DNA from: Vitis vinifera
Taxonomy: Eukaryota > Streptophyta > Magnoliopsida > Vitales > Vitaceae
Length of the DNA: 64,000 nt
Assembly (NCBI RefSeq): GCF_030704535.1
Contig: NC_081810.1
Coordinates: 7,884,501-7,948,500, forward strand
Direction: 5' to 3'
Under the pieces are notes generated by a model. The model saw nothing but the letters and a program-made list of their open reading frames with translations, made no database searches and had not been told where the DNA came from. The position numbers and the translations under genes were made by a program. Positions 35,400 to 46,708 of this stretch are shown piece after piece; position 1 is the stretch's first letter, and every line of letters begins with the position of its first letter.

Positions 35400-36529
35400 G
35401 CGAATTTCCAAAGTTGCGGTTACCTCCCTTACCCTCTATCAAATTTTTTTTACGGGGAATCGTGCTTTCAGGCCATTTGGCCTGATAATTGTCCCAATCC
35501 TCCTATCAACCATAATTACCATTTTTATTAATAGGAAGGGTATTTTTGAGATTTTCTAAAAATAATATCTTTAATCTCAATTTCTACTCTACTATTAGGT
35601 TTTGAGTTCAAATAGCATAAGTCAATTATCAATCCCAACTAATTACAAAACAAGATTCTTCGTTTTTATATTGCTTTGCTTAATTTTTCACGATGAAGTA
35701 TAAGATTTTAAATATAACACTTAGAATCAAACAATTGGTCCAGACAATTTGTGACAAATTTAGGTAATTTGATAATGATTTTGGTAATATTTTTATATGA
35801 TTTTTGAAAGAGATCGCATACTTAACTATTCTCTTGGTGTAACTTCGAATAATTCCCTATATTTTTACAAGTGATCTACTTCCAATTATTGGAAAAAAAA
35901 AATGAGTTATTGAAAATGTTTGGATTTGTTTGACAACTGTTTTTAAGAATAGTTTTTCATTTTTAATAATGAAAAAACAAAAAAATATGTTTGACAATCA
36001 TAAATTGTTTTCTGTTTTTAGAAAATATATTTTAATAATTATTTTATATTATTTTCACTTGTTTTCTGATTATTGTTTTAAAAAATAATTATATAAATAT
36101 GTAGAATGATTAAAATTAAAGCATTTGATATAAAAATATTATATTATGTTAAAAACATTTTAGGTTTCTAAATATATATTTATTTTATAAAACATCGAAA
36201 GATTGTTTTTTAAAATTATTTTTGAAAAAAATTACTAAATAAGGCCTTTATTACCTCAAATTTTTTAAAATTTAAAAGCATTTTTAAGAATATAAGATGA
36301 ATATATGTTTTTATATAAGCCTTATTATGTTTTATATACAAAATTTTGTTACTTTGTAATTAAAAATAGAAAGTGTGTTACAATTAATTCTAAGTTATAA
36401 ATTATATTGGATGTTTAATAAAACTTAAAGTGAGGTGTATTTATTGGGTTAAAACTTATTACCTAATTCTTTATTAAAATTATTTTGACATTTTACTTTT
36501 AATTTTATTAAACATCTTCATAGAGTTTG
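35400..36529. other. AT-rich intergenic region before the Tat element
   Basis: Promoter-proximal DNA of the CCR-like gene, then AT-rich sequence with many TTTTTAAAAA-type motifs like those in MITEs, but no defined ends. No gene seen. It ends at the target duplication ACAAG (36530-36534). Confidence 0.45.
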
Positions 36530-37599
36530 ACAAGTGTAAACCCCCAGGGAGAAAAAAAAAATGGTTTTTTTTTTTTCTTCTTCTTCTGACCACCTTGGAA
36601 GCGGGTTGCTTTGGGCGACCATGAGATGGGACTGGATGAGCTGGTTGTGGCGGCTAGACAAGACAACTTGAAAGGAAAACTAGTCAAGAGTTTTTGGGTT
36701 TTGAGGGAAGGGACGTGAGCGGGAACATCGAGAGAAGGGGAGCTTGAGGGGCAAACCAGAGGGAGAGATAACCAGAGAGGGAGCCGGATGTTTGCTGGGA
36801 GCCAGTTTTGGGTGATAGCTTGAAAAGAAACAAGGGGAGCAATAGCGGAGTGAGATTTTTCTAGGAGGAAAATATGGAGAGTGGGTGTAGGGTTTTTATG
36901 GCAACTAAACGAAAAGGAAAAAGATGAGCAAGAGAGGTTGAGAGGGGAGAACCGGGGAACTCTGTGGGGATTTTTTTTTAGAAAAATGAGACAGCTCACT
37001 TGAAGCAAAGGTAGCACGGATTGGGAGAAGGCTCTCCAGGTGAGGTTTCTGTAATCTCCATATTCTTCATTTCTTTTACACTGTTTTACTCTCATTTTTA
37101 GTCGATTCTCTCAACATTATTTGTTGTTTGGGTACGATTACAAGAGATTTTATGACTCCTTGCTGATCTGAGATTGATTGCAAATTTCAAACTGTTTTGT
37201 TATCCTATGTCTTTCGGCTTCAATCTGATTCAGATGTACATCTCTCTCTCAAATTTCTGTAATTTTTTCGCTGAATTCCCGATTAAATCTCATCCATCTT
37301 TCTCTTATTTTCTTTTCACTTTTTTTTTTTTTTTTTTTTTTCTGATTCTCTGTTCCAACAAGCAATAAACCATTCCCTGCTCTCATGAAAATCTAGGGTT
37401 TTTTTCACTTCGTCAGCTTCAAATCTGAACTTTTTCGCCTCAGATTTTTTAATTTTGATGTTCTTTATTCAATGCGTTGAATAATGGCGTTGTGGTTCAT
37501 CTAGGTTGCTTTGGGTGATCGACGCTTGTTTGTTGTCCTTTTTGTGATCTAGGATTATTATGATTTTGTTATGTGGATGAGAGATTCAATTTGGCTACG

Positions 37600-37740
37600 A
37601 TGAATATGGAGATAGTTGGCGATGTGGTGTCTATGGATGCCGAATTGTTACAGCTGCCGGAGGTGTCACCTTTTGCTCTCAAGTCGAACCCTAGGTTCTC
37701 CAAGGAGCTTTTTGATCAGTGGCTTTCGCTTCCTAAGATT
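37600..37740 (+). pseudogene. Captured host exon in the 5' LTR: N-terminus of PP2A B'' regulatory subunit
   Basis: From ATG 37600 (second ATG 37606) the frame reads [20 protein letters not shown], then [18 protein letters not shown] and WLSLPK. The pattern ELLQL-x-E-x-SP-x-x-LK ... LF-x-QWLSLP corresponds, as I remember it, to the N-terminus of plant protein phosphatase 2A B'' (EF-hand type) regulatory subunits. After LPK the similarity stops and the frame runs to a stop at 37798. The DNA just upstream has plant 5'-UTR character, including a possible 3' splice site (ATCTAG before GTTGCTTTGGG at 37505). The same segment, with changes, is in the 3' LTR, so capture preceded the last transposition. 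Confidence 0.62.
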
Positions 37741-38439
37741 AACCTTCTAGGTTGGATGTATACTAGGATTGCCAATAAAGATGGAGTTGGTTTCTTATGA
37801 TTCAGTCCTAAGTTGAACTTAATGAGGTTGCATTTGATTTCTCTTTTGAATTTAATCAATTCCAATTGTTGAACTTGGAAACGTATAGCTAATTCTCGAA
37901 GAAACTAAAATTGGTATTGATGGAAGTTTTGATGTTTGGTGGTCACTAGTGGTGACTAATTCATAGGGTTTGCATTTGATGGTGATAGTGATTCTAGTGG
38001 AGGTGGTAGAAAATTGGTGGCAGTTGGCTTATGCTGGTGGTAACAAGTTGATGGTGGGCCACTCATAAAGTTCACATGCCTTTTTTCTCATCCATCTCCA
38101 TGCTTGCTTTTAAAAAATTGGTTTTCAAAAAAATCTTGTTTTGACTCCACAATTTTTCATCTTTTAGGTTTTTTTTTAGTTCCCAAATTTCATTTTCGAT
38201 AATTTTCCAAAGTTCCAAATTTATTTATTTATTCATTTATTTTTTAAAAAAAAAATTTCACTTCCGAAATAATCTTCTAAAATCTGATTTTAAATTTAAT
38301 TTACAAAACTTTAATTCTCGAAATTCAATTCTCCAAAACTCCAATTTTTAAATTTAATTCTTCAAGATTCAATTCTCGAAATAATTTTCTAAGGTTCTAT
38401 TTTTAAATTTAATTTTTTTAAATGTTACCTTCAAATAAG

Positions 38440-39874
38440 TTTTCAAAATTCCAATTTCCTAATTTAATTTCCAATTTTCAAAATTCCAATTTTCACATTT
38501 ATTTATTTAATCATTATAATTTTCATTATTATTATTCTATTTATTTATTTATTTATTTTTAAAATTTCATCTTTAAATAATTCTTCAAAATTCCGATTTT
38601 CAAATTTGATTCTCAATTTCCAAAATTTTAATTTTCACATTTATTTATTTAATCATTATTATTTTCGTTATTATTATTATTTCATTTTTTTAATTCCATC
38701 TTTAAATAATTATTCAAAATTCTGACTTTCAAATTTAATTCTCAATTTTTAATTATCTTCGTTATTATTATTATTCTATTTATTTTTTTTTTAAATTTTA
38801 TCTTTAAATAATTCTTCAAAATTCAGATTTTAAAATTTAATTTCCAATTTCCAAAATTCCAATTTTCACATTTATTTATTTAATCATTATTATTTTTGTT
38901 ATTATTGTTTTATTCATTTATTTTTTAAATTCCATCTTTAAATAATTCTTCAAAATTCCAATTTCCTAATTTAATTTTCAATTTCCAAAATTCCAATTTT
39001 CACACTTATTTATTTAATCATTATTATTTTCATTATAATAATTCTATTTATTTATTTATTTTTAAAATTTTATCTTTAAATAATTCTTCAAAATTCTGAT
39101 TTCCAAATTTGATTCCCAATTTCCAAAATTCCAATTTTCACATTTATTTATTTAATCATTATTATTTTTGTTATTTTTATTATTCTATTTATTTATTTAT
39201 TTTTAAAATTTTCATCTTTAAATAATTCTTCAAAATTCCGATTTCCAAATTTAATTTCCAATTTCCAATTTCCAAAATTCCATTTTTCTATTTTATTTAT
39301 TTAATTATTATTATTATTATCATTATTATTTTGTTATATTATTATTATTATTTTTATTTAAAATTCCATTTAAATAATTCTTCGAAATTCCGATTTCCAA
39401 ATTTAATTTTCAATTTCCAAAATCCCATTTTTCACATTTATTTATCTAATCATTATTATTTTTGTTATTATTATTATTATATTTATTTATTTGTTCATTT
39501 ATTTTTAAAATTCCAATTTTAAAATGATTCCTCAAAATTCCGATTTCCAAATTTGATTTCTAATCTCCAAAATTCCATTTTTCACATTTATTTATTTAAT
39601 CATTATTATTTTTTTGTTATTATTTTATTTATTTATTTATTTGTTTAAAATTCCATTTAAATAATTCTTCGAAATTTCGATTTCCAAATTTAATTTCCAA
39701 TTTCCAAAATCCCATTTTTCACATTTATTTATTTAAAAATTATTATTTTAGTTATTATTATTCTATCTATTTATTTTTAAAAATTTCATCTTTAAATAAT
39801 TATTCAAAATTCCGATTTCCAAATTTAATTTCTAATCTCCAAAATTCCATTTTTCACATTTATTTATTTAATGC

Positions 39875-39924
<50 letters not shown>

Positions 39925-40200
39925 TATTTGTTTGTTTAAAATTTCATTTAAATAATTCTTCAAAATTCCAATTTCCAAATTTAATTCTCAATTTTCAAAA
40001 TTCCAATTTTCATATTTATTTATTTAATCATTGTTATTTTCGTTATTATAATTATTCTATTTATTTATTCTTAAAATTCCATTTTTAAATAATTCTTCAA
40101 AATTCCGATTTCCAAATTTAATTTCCAATTTCCAAAATTCCAATTTTCGCATTTATTTATTTAGTTATTATTATTATTATTTTTGTTACTATTATTTTAT
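38440..40200 (+). repeat. AT-rich tandem array (about 140 bp period) in the 5' LTR
   Basis: The anchor CACATTTATTTATTTAAT or a close variant occurs at about 38494, 38636, 38867, 39001, 39139, 39287, 39433, 39583, 39720, 39855, 40011 and 40148, a spacing mostly of 134-156 bp. Each unit combines TTCCAATTTCCAAAATTCC, an ATT-rich block and TCTTTAAATAATTCTTCAAA. One unit holds a long pure (ATT)n run at about 39877-39922. Confidence 0.88.
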
Positions 40201-41309
40201 TTATTTATTTAAAAAAATCCTCATTCATAAGTTTAATTTTCAAAACTCTAATTCTCAAATAATTTTCAAAATTCCAATTCTTAAATTTAATTCCCAAAAC
40301 TCCAATTCCGTCATTTAATTTTTAAAACCCCAATTCTCCAATAATTTTCAAAATTCCAAATTCTTTCAAATTTAATTTCCAAAGTTCCAATTCTTAAATT
40401 TAATTCCCAAAACTCCAATTTCCAAATAATTTTCGAGACTCCAATTTTCAAATAAATTTCAAAAATCTAGTTTTTTTTCTCAAATTGTTTTAATTTCACT
40501 CCAGTTTGTAGATATTTTTAATTCTACAACCTTTCATCATTTATTAAGGTTTTTAGGTTGCCAAAAATCTTGATTTTAATAAGTTTGTTGTCATTCTCAT
40601 TTTGGTATGCACTTGTACAAATTTTCTTCGATTTTCAAATAATTTTCTATTTCTTTTGATTTTAAATAAGGCAGAATAAATTTTTCATAATTTCGAAATA
40701 ATGAAATTTGTGAGACCAATTTATGTAAGATAAATTGGGTTTTGGTAAGGGCCCTACATATAAGTTTTCTCTTCTGATTGTCGACTGTTATACTTAATGA
40801 ATGTTGCTTGATCTTAGTCTTGTTTTTTGATATGCATGTGATAATTTTATACTTGAGCTAACATTGTTTCCATGATAATGTACTATTATTTGCTGCTAAG
40901 GTATGATCTCATTCCTATTTTGCTTATTTTGGTGCATGATTCACTTTATTATTTGATTATTTCACAGGTATTCATTGATTTCCTTATCAATTGTCACATC
41001 TGTCTCACCTTATTTAGTAGAGACCCGTTTTTAGGGACTTAAAGGGGTGCTACGGCTCACCACCGTACCTTCTCGATAAGTAACCTTACCCCCGAACCCA
41101 AACTCGGTTTTTCACAGACCTGTTTTTTTCCTTTAGGAGTCACACTTAGGATTTTTCTTTCTTATTTTGTTTTTCCCTTAAAAAATAAAACAAAAATAAG
41201 TGACGACTCTAAGTCTTTTTCTAAAAATCAAATTTTCACCAAATAAAATAAAAAAATGAGTTTCGTCATCGAGTGGAAACGCATCGAGCAAAATGCGGGG
41301 TCCACAAAA

Positions 41310-41327
41310 TGGTGACTCCATTGGGGA
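41310..41327 (+). other. Primer-binding site, tRNA-Arg type
   Basis: TGGTGACTCCATTGGGGA begins 3 bp after the 5' LTR. It differs from the complement of the plant tRNA-Arg(ACG) 3' end, as I recall it (TGGCGACTCCGCTGGGG), at three positions, all transitions. tRNA-Arg priming is known for Ogre/Tat elements. Confidence 0.7.
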
Positions 41328-41424
41328 TTCATTAGAGGGTCAAGCTTGAACTTAAGATGAGGCAAATGTGGCGTTTGATTGGTTGATCAGTGGATACTCA
41401 CCTCTCTTTGTGCCTCTACTTGCA

Positions 41425-43881
41425 ATCCTTGACATGCCTGCACCAAGGATCGAGAGAGAGGTCAGATGCTTCTTGGGTAGACTTTAGTACATTAGCAGAT
41501 TCATTGCCAGACTGACAAACATCTGTGAGCCCATTTTCCGACTCTTGAGGAAGAGTCGACCTACTGTTTGGGAGGATTAGTGTCAGCGTGCATTTGAGAG
41601 GATCAAAGAGTACTTGTTGTCACCTCCAGTCTTGGTCTCCCCTACACCAGGCCATCCTCTACTCCTATACCTGTCAGTTTCAAACGTAGCATTGGAATGC
41701 ATGTTGGCTTAGCTCAATGCTTCAGGGAACAAGCGAGCTATTTATTATTTGAGTAAGAGGATGCTAGATTACGAGACGAGATATGTCACAATTGAGCGTT
41801 ACTGCTTGGCATTGGTTTGGGCTACTCGGAGATTGAGACATTACATGATTGAGTATTCAGTGCACTTGATACCCCGTCTTGATCATCTGAGATATTTTTT
41901 TGATAGACCTACTTTGGTCGGACGACTCATGAGATGGTTGGTACTTCTGACCGAGTTTGACATCCATTATGTCACTCGGAAGTCCATCAAAGGGAGCATT
42001 GTTGCATATCACTTAGCCTCATTACCGATTTCGGATGGTAGAGCTATTGATGATGATTTCCCAAATGAGGATGTTGCTACTATGACTAGTCTGTCAGGTT
42101 GGCGTATGTACTTTGATGGTGCGGCCAACCATTTCGGATACGGGATAGGTGTTTTGTTGATATCCCCTCATGGTGACCACATTCCTAGATCTATTCGTTT
42201 GGCATTCTCGGATCGACATCCTACCATGAACAATATTGTTGAGTATGAGGCTTGTATCTTGGGATTGTAGACAACACTTGAGCTCGGAATTAGACAGATG
42301 GAGGTGTTTGGTGACTCTAATTTGGTATTGAGACAAATTCAGGGTCATTGGAAGACTGGAGATGTGAAGTTTAGGCCCTACCATGCATACTTGGAGCTAA
42401 TGGTTGGGAGATTTGATGATTTGAGATATACACATCTGCCTAAAGCACATAACCAGTTTGTTGATGCCTTAGCTACTCTAGCTTCCATGATTGATATTCC
42501 TGTCGAGGCCACTATTTGCCCTTTACTGATTGAGTCGAGATCCGTCCCTGCCTACTGTTGCTTGATTGATGAGGCAAAGTTTGATGATGGCTTACCTTAG
42601 TACCATGACATATACTAGTTTCTAAGACTTGGTGCATATCATGAGGCCGCCACAGCCAAGAATAAGAAAGCATTGAGATAGTTGGTCGCCCGATTTATGA
42701 TATGTGGAGAGACACTGTACAGACGATCAGCTGATGGGATGTTGTTATTGTGCTTAGACCGTGCCTATGCCGATCGAGTGATGAGAGAGGTCTATGCGGG
42801 AGTCTGTGGACCACACATGGGAGGGCATATGTTAGCCCATAAGATCATGAGGATTGGGTATTTCTGGTTGACTATGGAAATAGATTGTTGTCAGTTTGTT
42901 TAGAGATGTCTAGAGTGCCAGATACGTGGGGACCTCATTCACGTGCCATTCTCAGAGTTACATGCATTGACTTCTCCATGACCATTTTCAATATGGGGTA
43001 TAGACATTATCGGAAAGATTTCGCTGAAGTATTCCAGTGGTCATGAGTTCATCTTGGTCGCCATCGATTATTTCACCAAGTGGGTGGAGGCTGCTTCATA
43101 TGCGAGATTGACATCATCTGGGGTTGCTAGTTTCATCAGATCACACATTATTTGTCGCTATGGAGTCTCTCATGAGTTGATATCAGACAAAAGAGTACAT
43201 TTCAAAGTAGATGTTGACACTTTGTTACAAAGATACGGTATTCAGCATCATAGATTGTCTGCATACAAGCCGTAGACTAACGGAGCGGTAGAGGTTGTGG
43301 ATAAGAATGTTAAGAGGATCTTGCAGAGGATGGTTGAGACTTCTCAGGATTGGTCAAAGAAGCTCCATTTCGCATTGTGGGCTTATCAAACTTCTTTTCA
43401 CAGCTTTACAGGAGCCACACCCTACTCATTGGTGTATGGTATGGAGGCAGTGCTACCAGTTGAGATTGAGATGGGTTCATTGAGAGCAGCATTGGAGTAG
43501 CAGATTCTAGAGGCAGATTGGGCTCAGGCTCGATTAGACCAACTCAATCTCTTAGATGAAAGGAGATTGAGGGCAATAGACCATGTTCGTGCCTACCAGA
43601 GGAAGATGGCCCATGCTTTTAAGAAGCGAGTTAAGCCTAGGCCGATACATAGAGGTGACTTAGTTCTAAAGGTCATCAGGAGATTGATTAGAGATCATAG
43701 GGGGAAGTTCAAACCCAATTGGAGTGGACCTTACTTCATTAGGGAGTTAACCCTAGAGGGCACTACATGGTTGATGGATCTAGATGGAAATCGATTCTCA
43801 GAGCCGACCAACGTGGATCAACTAAAGAGGTACTATGTTTGTAACCATGGTCGTAGGATGGGTGACCATCATTTCGGTTAG
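41425..43881 (+). pseudogene. Tat gypsy pol remnant: RT end, RNase H, second RNase H, integrase
   Basis: The sequence enters pol at the RT/RNase H connection (FLGRL-x-YISRFIARLTNI, about 41474). Gypsy RNase H follows (AIYYLSKRML, ALVWATRRLRHY). The second, archaeal-type RNase H comes next with MYFDGAANHFGYGIG, NNIVEYEACILGL and FGDSNLVLRQIQG. Integrase follows, with its HHCC zinc region (GPHMGGHMLAHK, RCLECQ), the core GIDIIGKI with IDYFTKWVEA, the AYKP-x-TNGAVE region, and a C-terminal part to about 43881 (FSEPTNVDQLKRYYV). The frame is broken by in-frame TAG at about 41710, 42268, 42598, 42679, 42901, 43273 and 43498, and by TGA near 42979. Most of the TAGs stand where Gln (CAG) is expected. 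Not functional. Confidence 0.9.
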
Positions 43882-45117
43882 CCATATACCCTTTTGTCTT
43901 TTTGATATATAGACTGTTGCTAGCCCATTGAGTCTCGCATGTACATTATAGTCTTTCTTTCTTATTGCCTTGCTCATTTTTTACACCGGGATAGGGACCC
44001 TTTAGTGTATGCATGCATTGTTTGGGAGTCTCATGAGTCTTGGACCTACATGTGCATCTTTCTCTCATTATTTTTCTTACCATCACATTACTACATTCCA
44101 TCGTATCTCATTGATTATGTTCTTCATCCCTTCTTCTTTATTCTATCTACTGCTTGTTTTGCTTCATATTCTTTCCACCTTGAGTGTTGATCCTCCTCAG
44201 TTCATTACATAGGGGATAGTCACATCATTTCCATTATCTATCCCACAGACATTGATTAAGAAATCCTTAGTTTGAAAAGGTCATCTCGTCAGAGATAGTT
44301 TTTGTTACCTTAGCACTTGAGAGCATGTCTATCCATTATTGATATCATCTTTTAGGCTTATTTTGTTCATGTTCAGGGTGTGTGCATTTGTAAAAAATGT
44401 ATGAAAAAAAAATGATGAATGAAAAAAAAAAAAAAAGCACATGTATGTATGTGCATAGTATTATCCATCATTGGGTGTGTATATTGATGTTTGAGGGTTA
44501 CTTGATCGAGTATGTTTGTCGATGAGAATTCGTATGTGAGCTTTCCGAGGCCCTCCATTTTTTGTATTCATTTTGTCATGTATTTTGAGAGTGAAACGAG
44601 TGACTTTCTCTTAAGAGTTTTGTGTCATTATCCTTTCCATCATTACATTCATTGACGATGTGACTTTACTTCATGTTGGATTTGAGCGGATCATCATTCC
44701 TCTTCATGTTCTTTGTTTCACCATCATTATCGTTTTTGCTTTTGATTCATCCATTTCATTTCACCCCTTGTCATTTTCTTATAGCAACCCATTTCCAGGT
44801 TTGTTACTATATTTGCATTATCATTACACATCTCATTATCAGTTTGATTTTCTTCATTGTCTCGTTATTGTTATCATATTCACATTGGGCACCCTCGGGT
44901 CCATGGCTCACAAGATTTTCTATACATGTTGCATTTCATACATGAGGGCATGGGTTTTATATCATTGGGTATTTGGGCCTAGTTTTCCTTCATTTCTATC
45001 ATCCTATCACCTTAGCCTACGTTACATCCCGTGTCTTAAGACCACCTTAAGGTCATGGGATTAGATGTCGTCTTCGACAGCCCCCACTTGGACAAGTGTT
45101 TGAGATTTGGTTGATAA

Positions 45118-46080
45118 TTAGATATCATCATGCTTATTCTTCTAGGAGACATCTCTTTGATGTTTGGACCTGATTCAGTTGTGCATATGGCTAATCGGGA
45201 TTACACATTTGATGATATATGATTTGAGATCATCCGATTTTCCGATCTACCATACATCTATGCCATACAAGGGCATATTTCCCTTTTCGGTCGAGATTTG
45301 TAGATCTTCATGGAGTCACATGATCCTCACTGCTCACGGGATGCATGATGAGTTGATAGTCTATTGTTATCTTATCATGATCCCTTAGTGGAGTCTCTCT
45401 CGCGTCATTCAGTCAGACTCACACTTTTCGACATTTAGATATCACCATGCTTCTTCTTCAAGGAGACGTCTCCTTGATGTTTGGGTTTGATTCAGTTGTG
45501 GATTTGGGTGACAGATATCACACATTTGATGATGGATGATTTAATGTTGTTCATTTTTCGGCTTATTCCATACTAGGCCATATTTGGTTTTAGATGAGAT
45601 TCACGGATCTTCATGGAGTCGCACGATCGTCCCCACTTATGAGATACACGTTAAGACGAGGACCTGTTCTTTATTTTATCATGATCCTCCAGTAGAGCCC
45701 TTCTTGAGCCATTCAATCAGGCCCACATTTTTCGGCATTCGGATGTCGTCATACTTCCCCTTTTGAGGCACGCCTTTGTTATCTGTGAGTCTGATTCAAT
45801 TATGGACATGGATGACTAGAACTGCACATTCGATGATGGATTACTTGAGGCCATTTGATTTTTCCGACCTATCACACACTTGATTCCATACTAGGGCATA
45901 TTCCATTTTCGGTTGAGATTTGTAGATCTCCATTGATTTGCATGACCATTTCCAGTTACAGGATGCACGTTGGGCTGATGATTTGACTTCACTTTGCCTT
46001 GATTCTCCGGTGGAACCTTTCTTGAGTCATTCGGTTGGGACCATATTTTTTGATGTTGTCATGATTCTTGGATGTAGTTA
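45118..46080 (+). repeat. About 310-bp tandem repeat, three copies
   Basis: Copies begin near 45118, 45434 and 45737. Each carries, in order, GATGTTTGG..TGATTCAGTTG (or a variant), ACA(C)ATTTGATGATG, CCATAC-x-AGGGCATAT, GAGAT(T)TGTAGATCT-CATGGAG and GTGGAG/CC-TT-TTGAG-CATTC. Copy spacing by the first motif is about 317 and 305 bp. The copies have diverged strongly. Confidence 0.78.
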
Positions 46081-46708
46081 TCTCAGATGCATAGACTCCC
46101 ACATCATCATTTCAGCGGAGTATAGGTCGGATCTCCTATACGTCCTCATTGAGTCATTCTCGAGTTATTAAGACAGACCAGATGCCCTAGTTGCTATATT
46201 AGGGCATATTCCTCTCTTTCAGTTGTGGAAATGATTGTTTTCTTAGAGATTTGTTATAGTCCACATTACTTGATCGAGGGATGTTTATTCACATTGATGG
46301 TCACGGTCTCGATGATTTTGCCGAGATGAGCCTTCAGCAGAGCACGACCTCAGGGGTTTGATTGCCCTGCTATCCATTACTCTTCAGTAGATTGAGATCG
46401 TAGTAGTTACCCTGGCGGACTATTCTCCTGTGACTCCCCGGTGGATCATTCCTTTGATACAATGATGGATCCCCTCATCAGAGCATCTCGAGTCAGAGGC
46501 ATCCAAATTATTGTGACGTTCCATCAAGCCTCGTGTTTTAGTTAGATGGGTTATGAGACTATGTTTATAGTTGATTTGACCATTTCAACTCGCTAACAGA
46601 GCATCATTTGAGACTCATGGAGTCTCTTTCAGGCATTTTTTGTGGATTGAGAGTTATAGTAGCATGCTACACTAGGGCATGTTTCCCCATCATTATCTCT
46701 TTGCATCT

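Larger units (their letters stand above)
36535..41306 (+). repeat. 5' LTR of the Tat element
   Basis: 4772 bp, TG...CA ends. In order it contains an A/T run, about 500 bp of GC-richer DNA, a gene-like leader with CTAGGGTTT (about 37393), a PP2A-B''-like first exon (37600-37740), the AT-rich repeat array (about 38440-40200), and a conserved 3' end shared with the solo LTR at 13051-21386. Confidence 0.92.

Noticed and set aside
36508..37095. 195-codon minus-strand open frame at the 5' LTR start
   Set aside because: The matching stretch of the 3' LTR has only a 69-codon frame, the peptide is Ser/Pro-rich low complexity with no domain, and the strand opposes the captured exon.
42094..42384. 96-codon minus-strand frame opposite the second RNase H
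   Set aside because: Shadow of the pol remnant; no independent features.
41425..43881. Endogenous pararetrovirus (caulimovirid) origin for the RT/RNase H sequence
   Set aside because: An integrase with zinc-binding and DDE regions, long LTRs, a tRNA-Arg primer site and 5-bp target duplications identify a Ty3/gypsy Tat retrotransposon.
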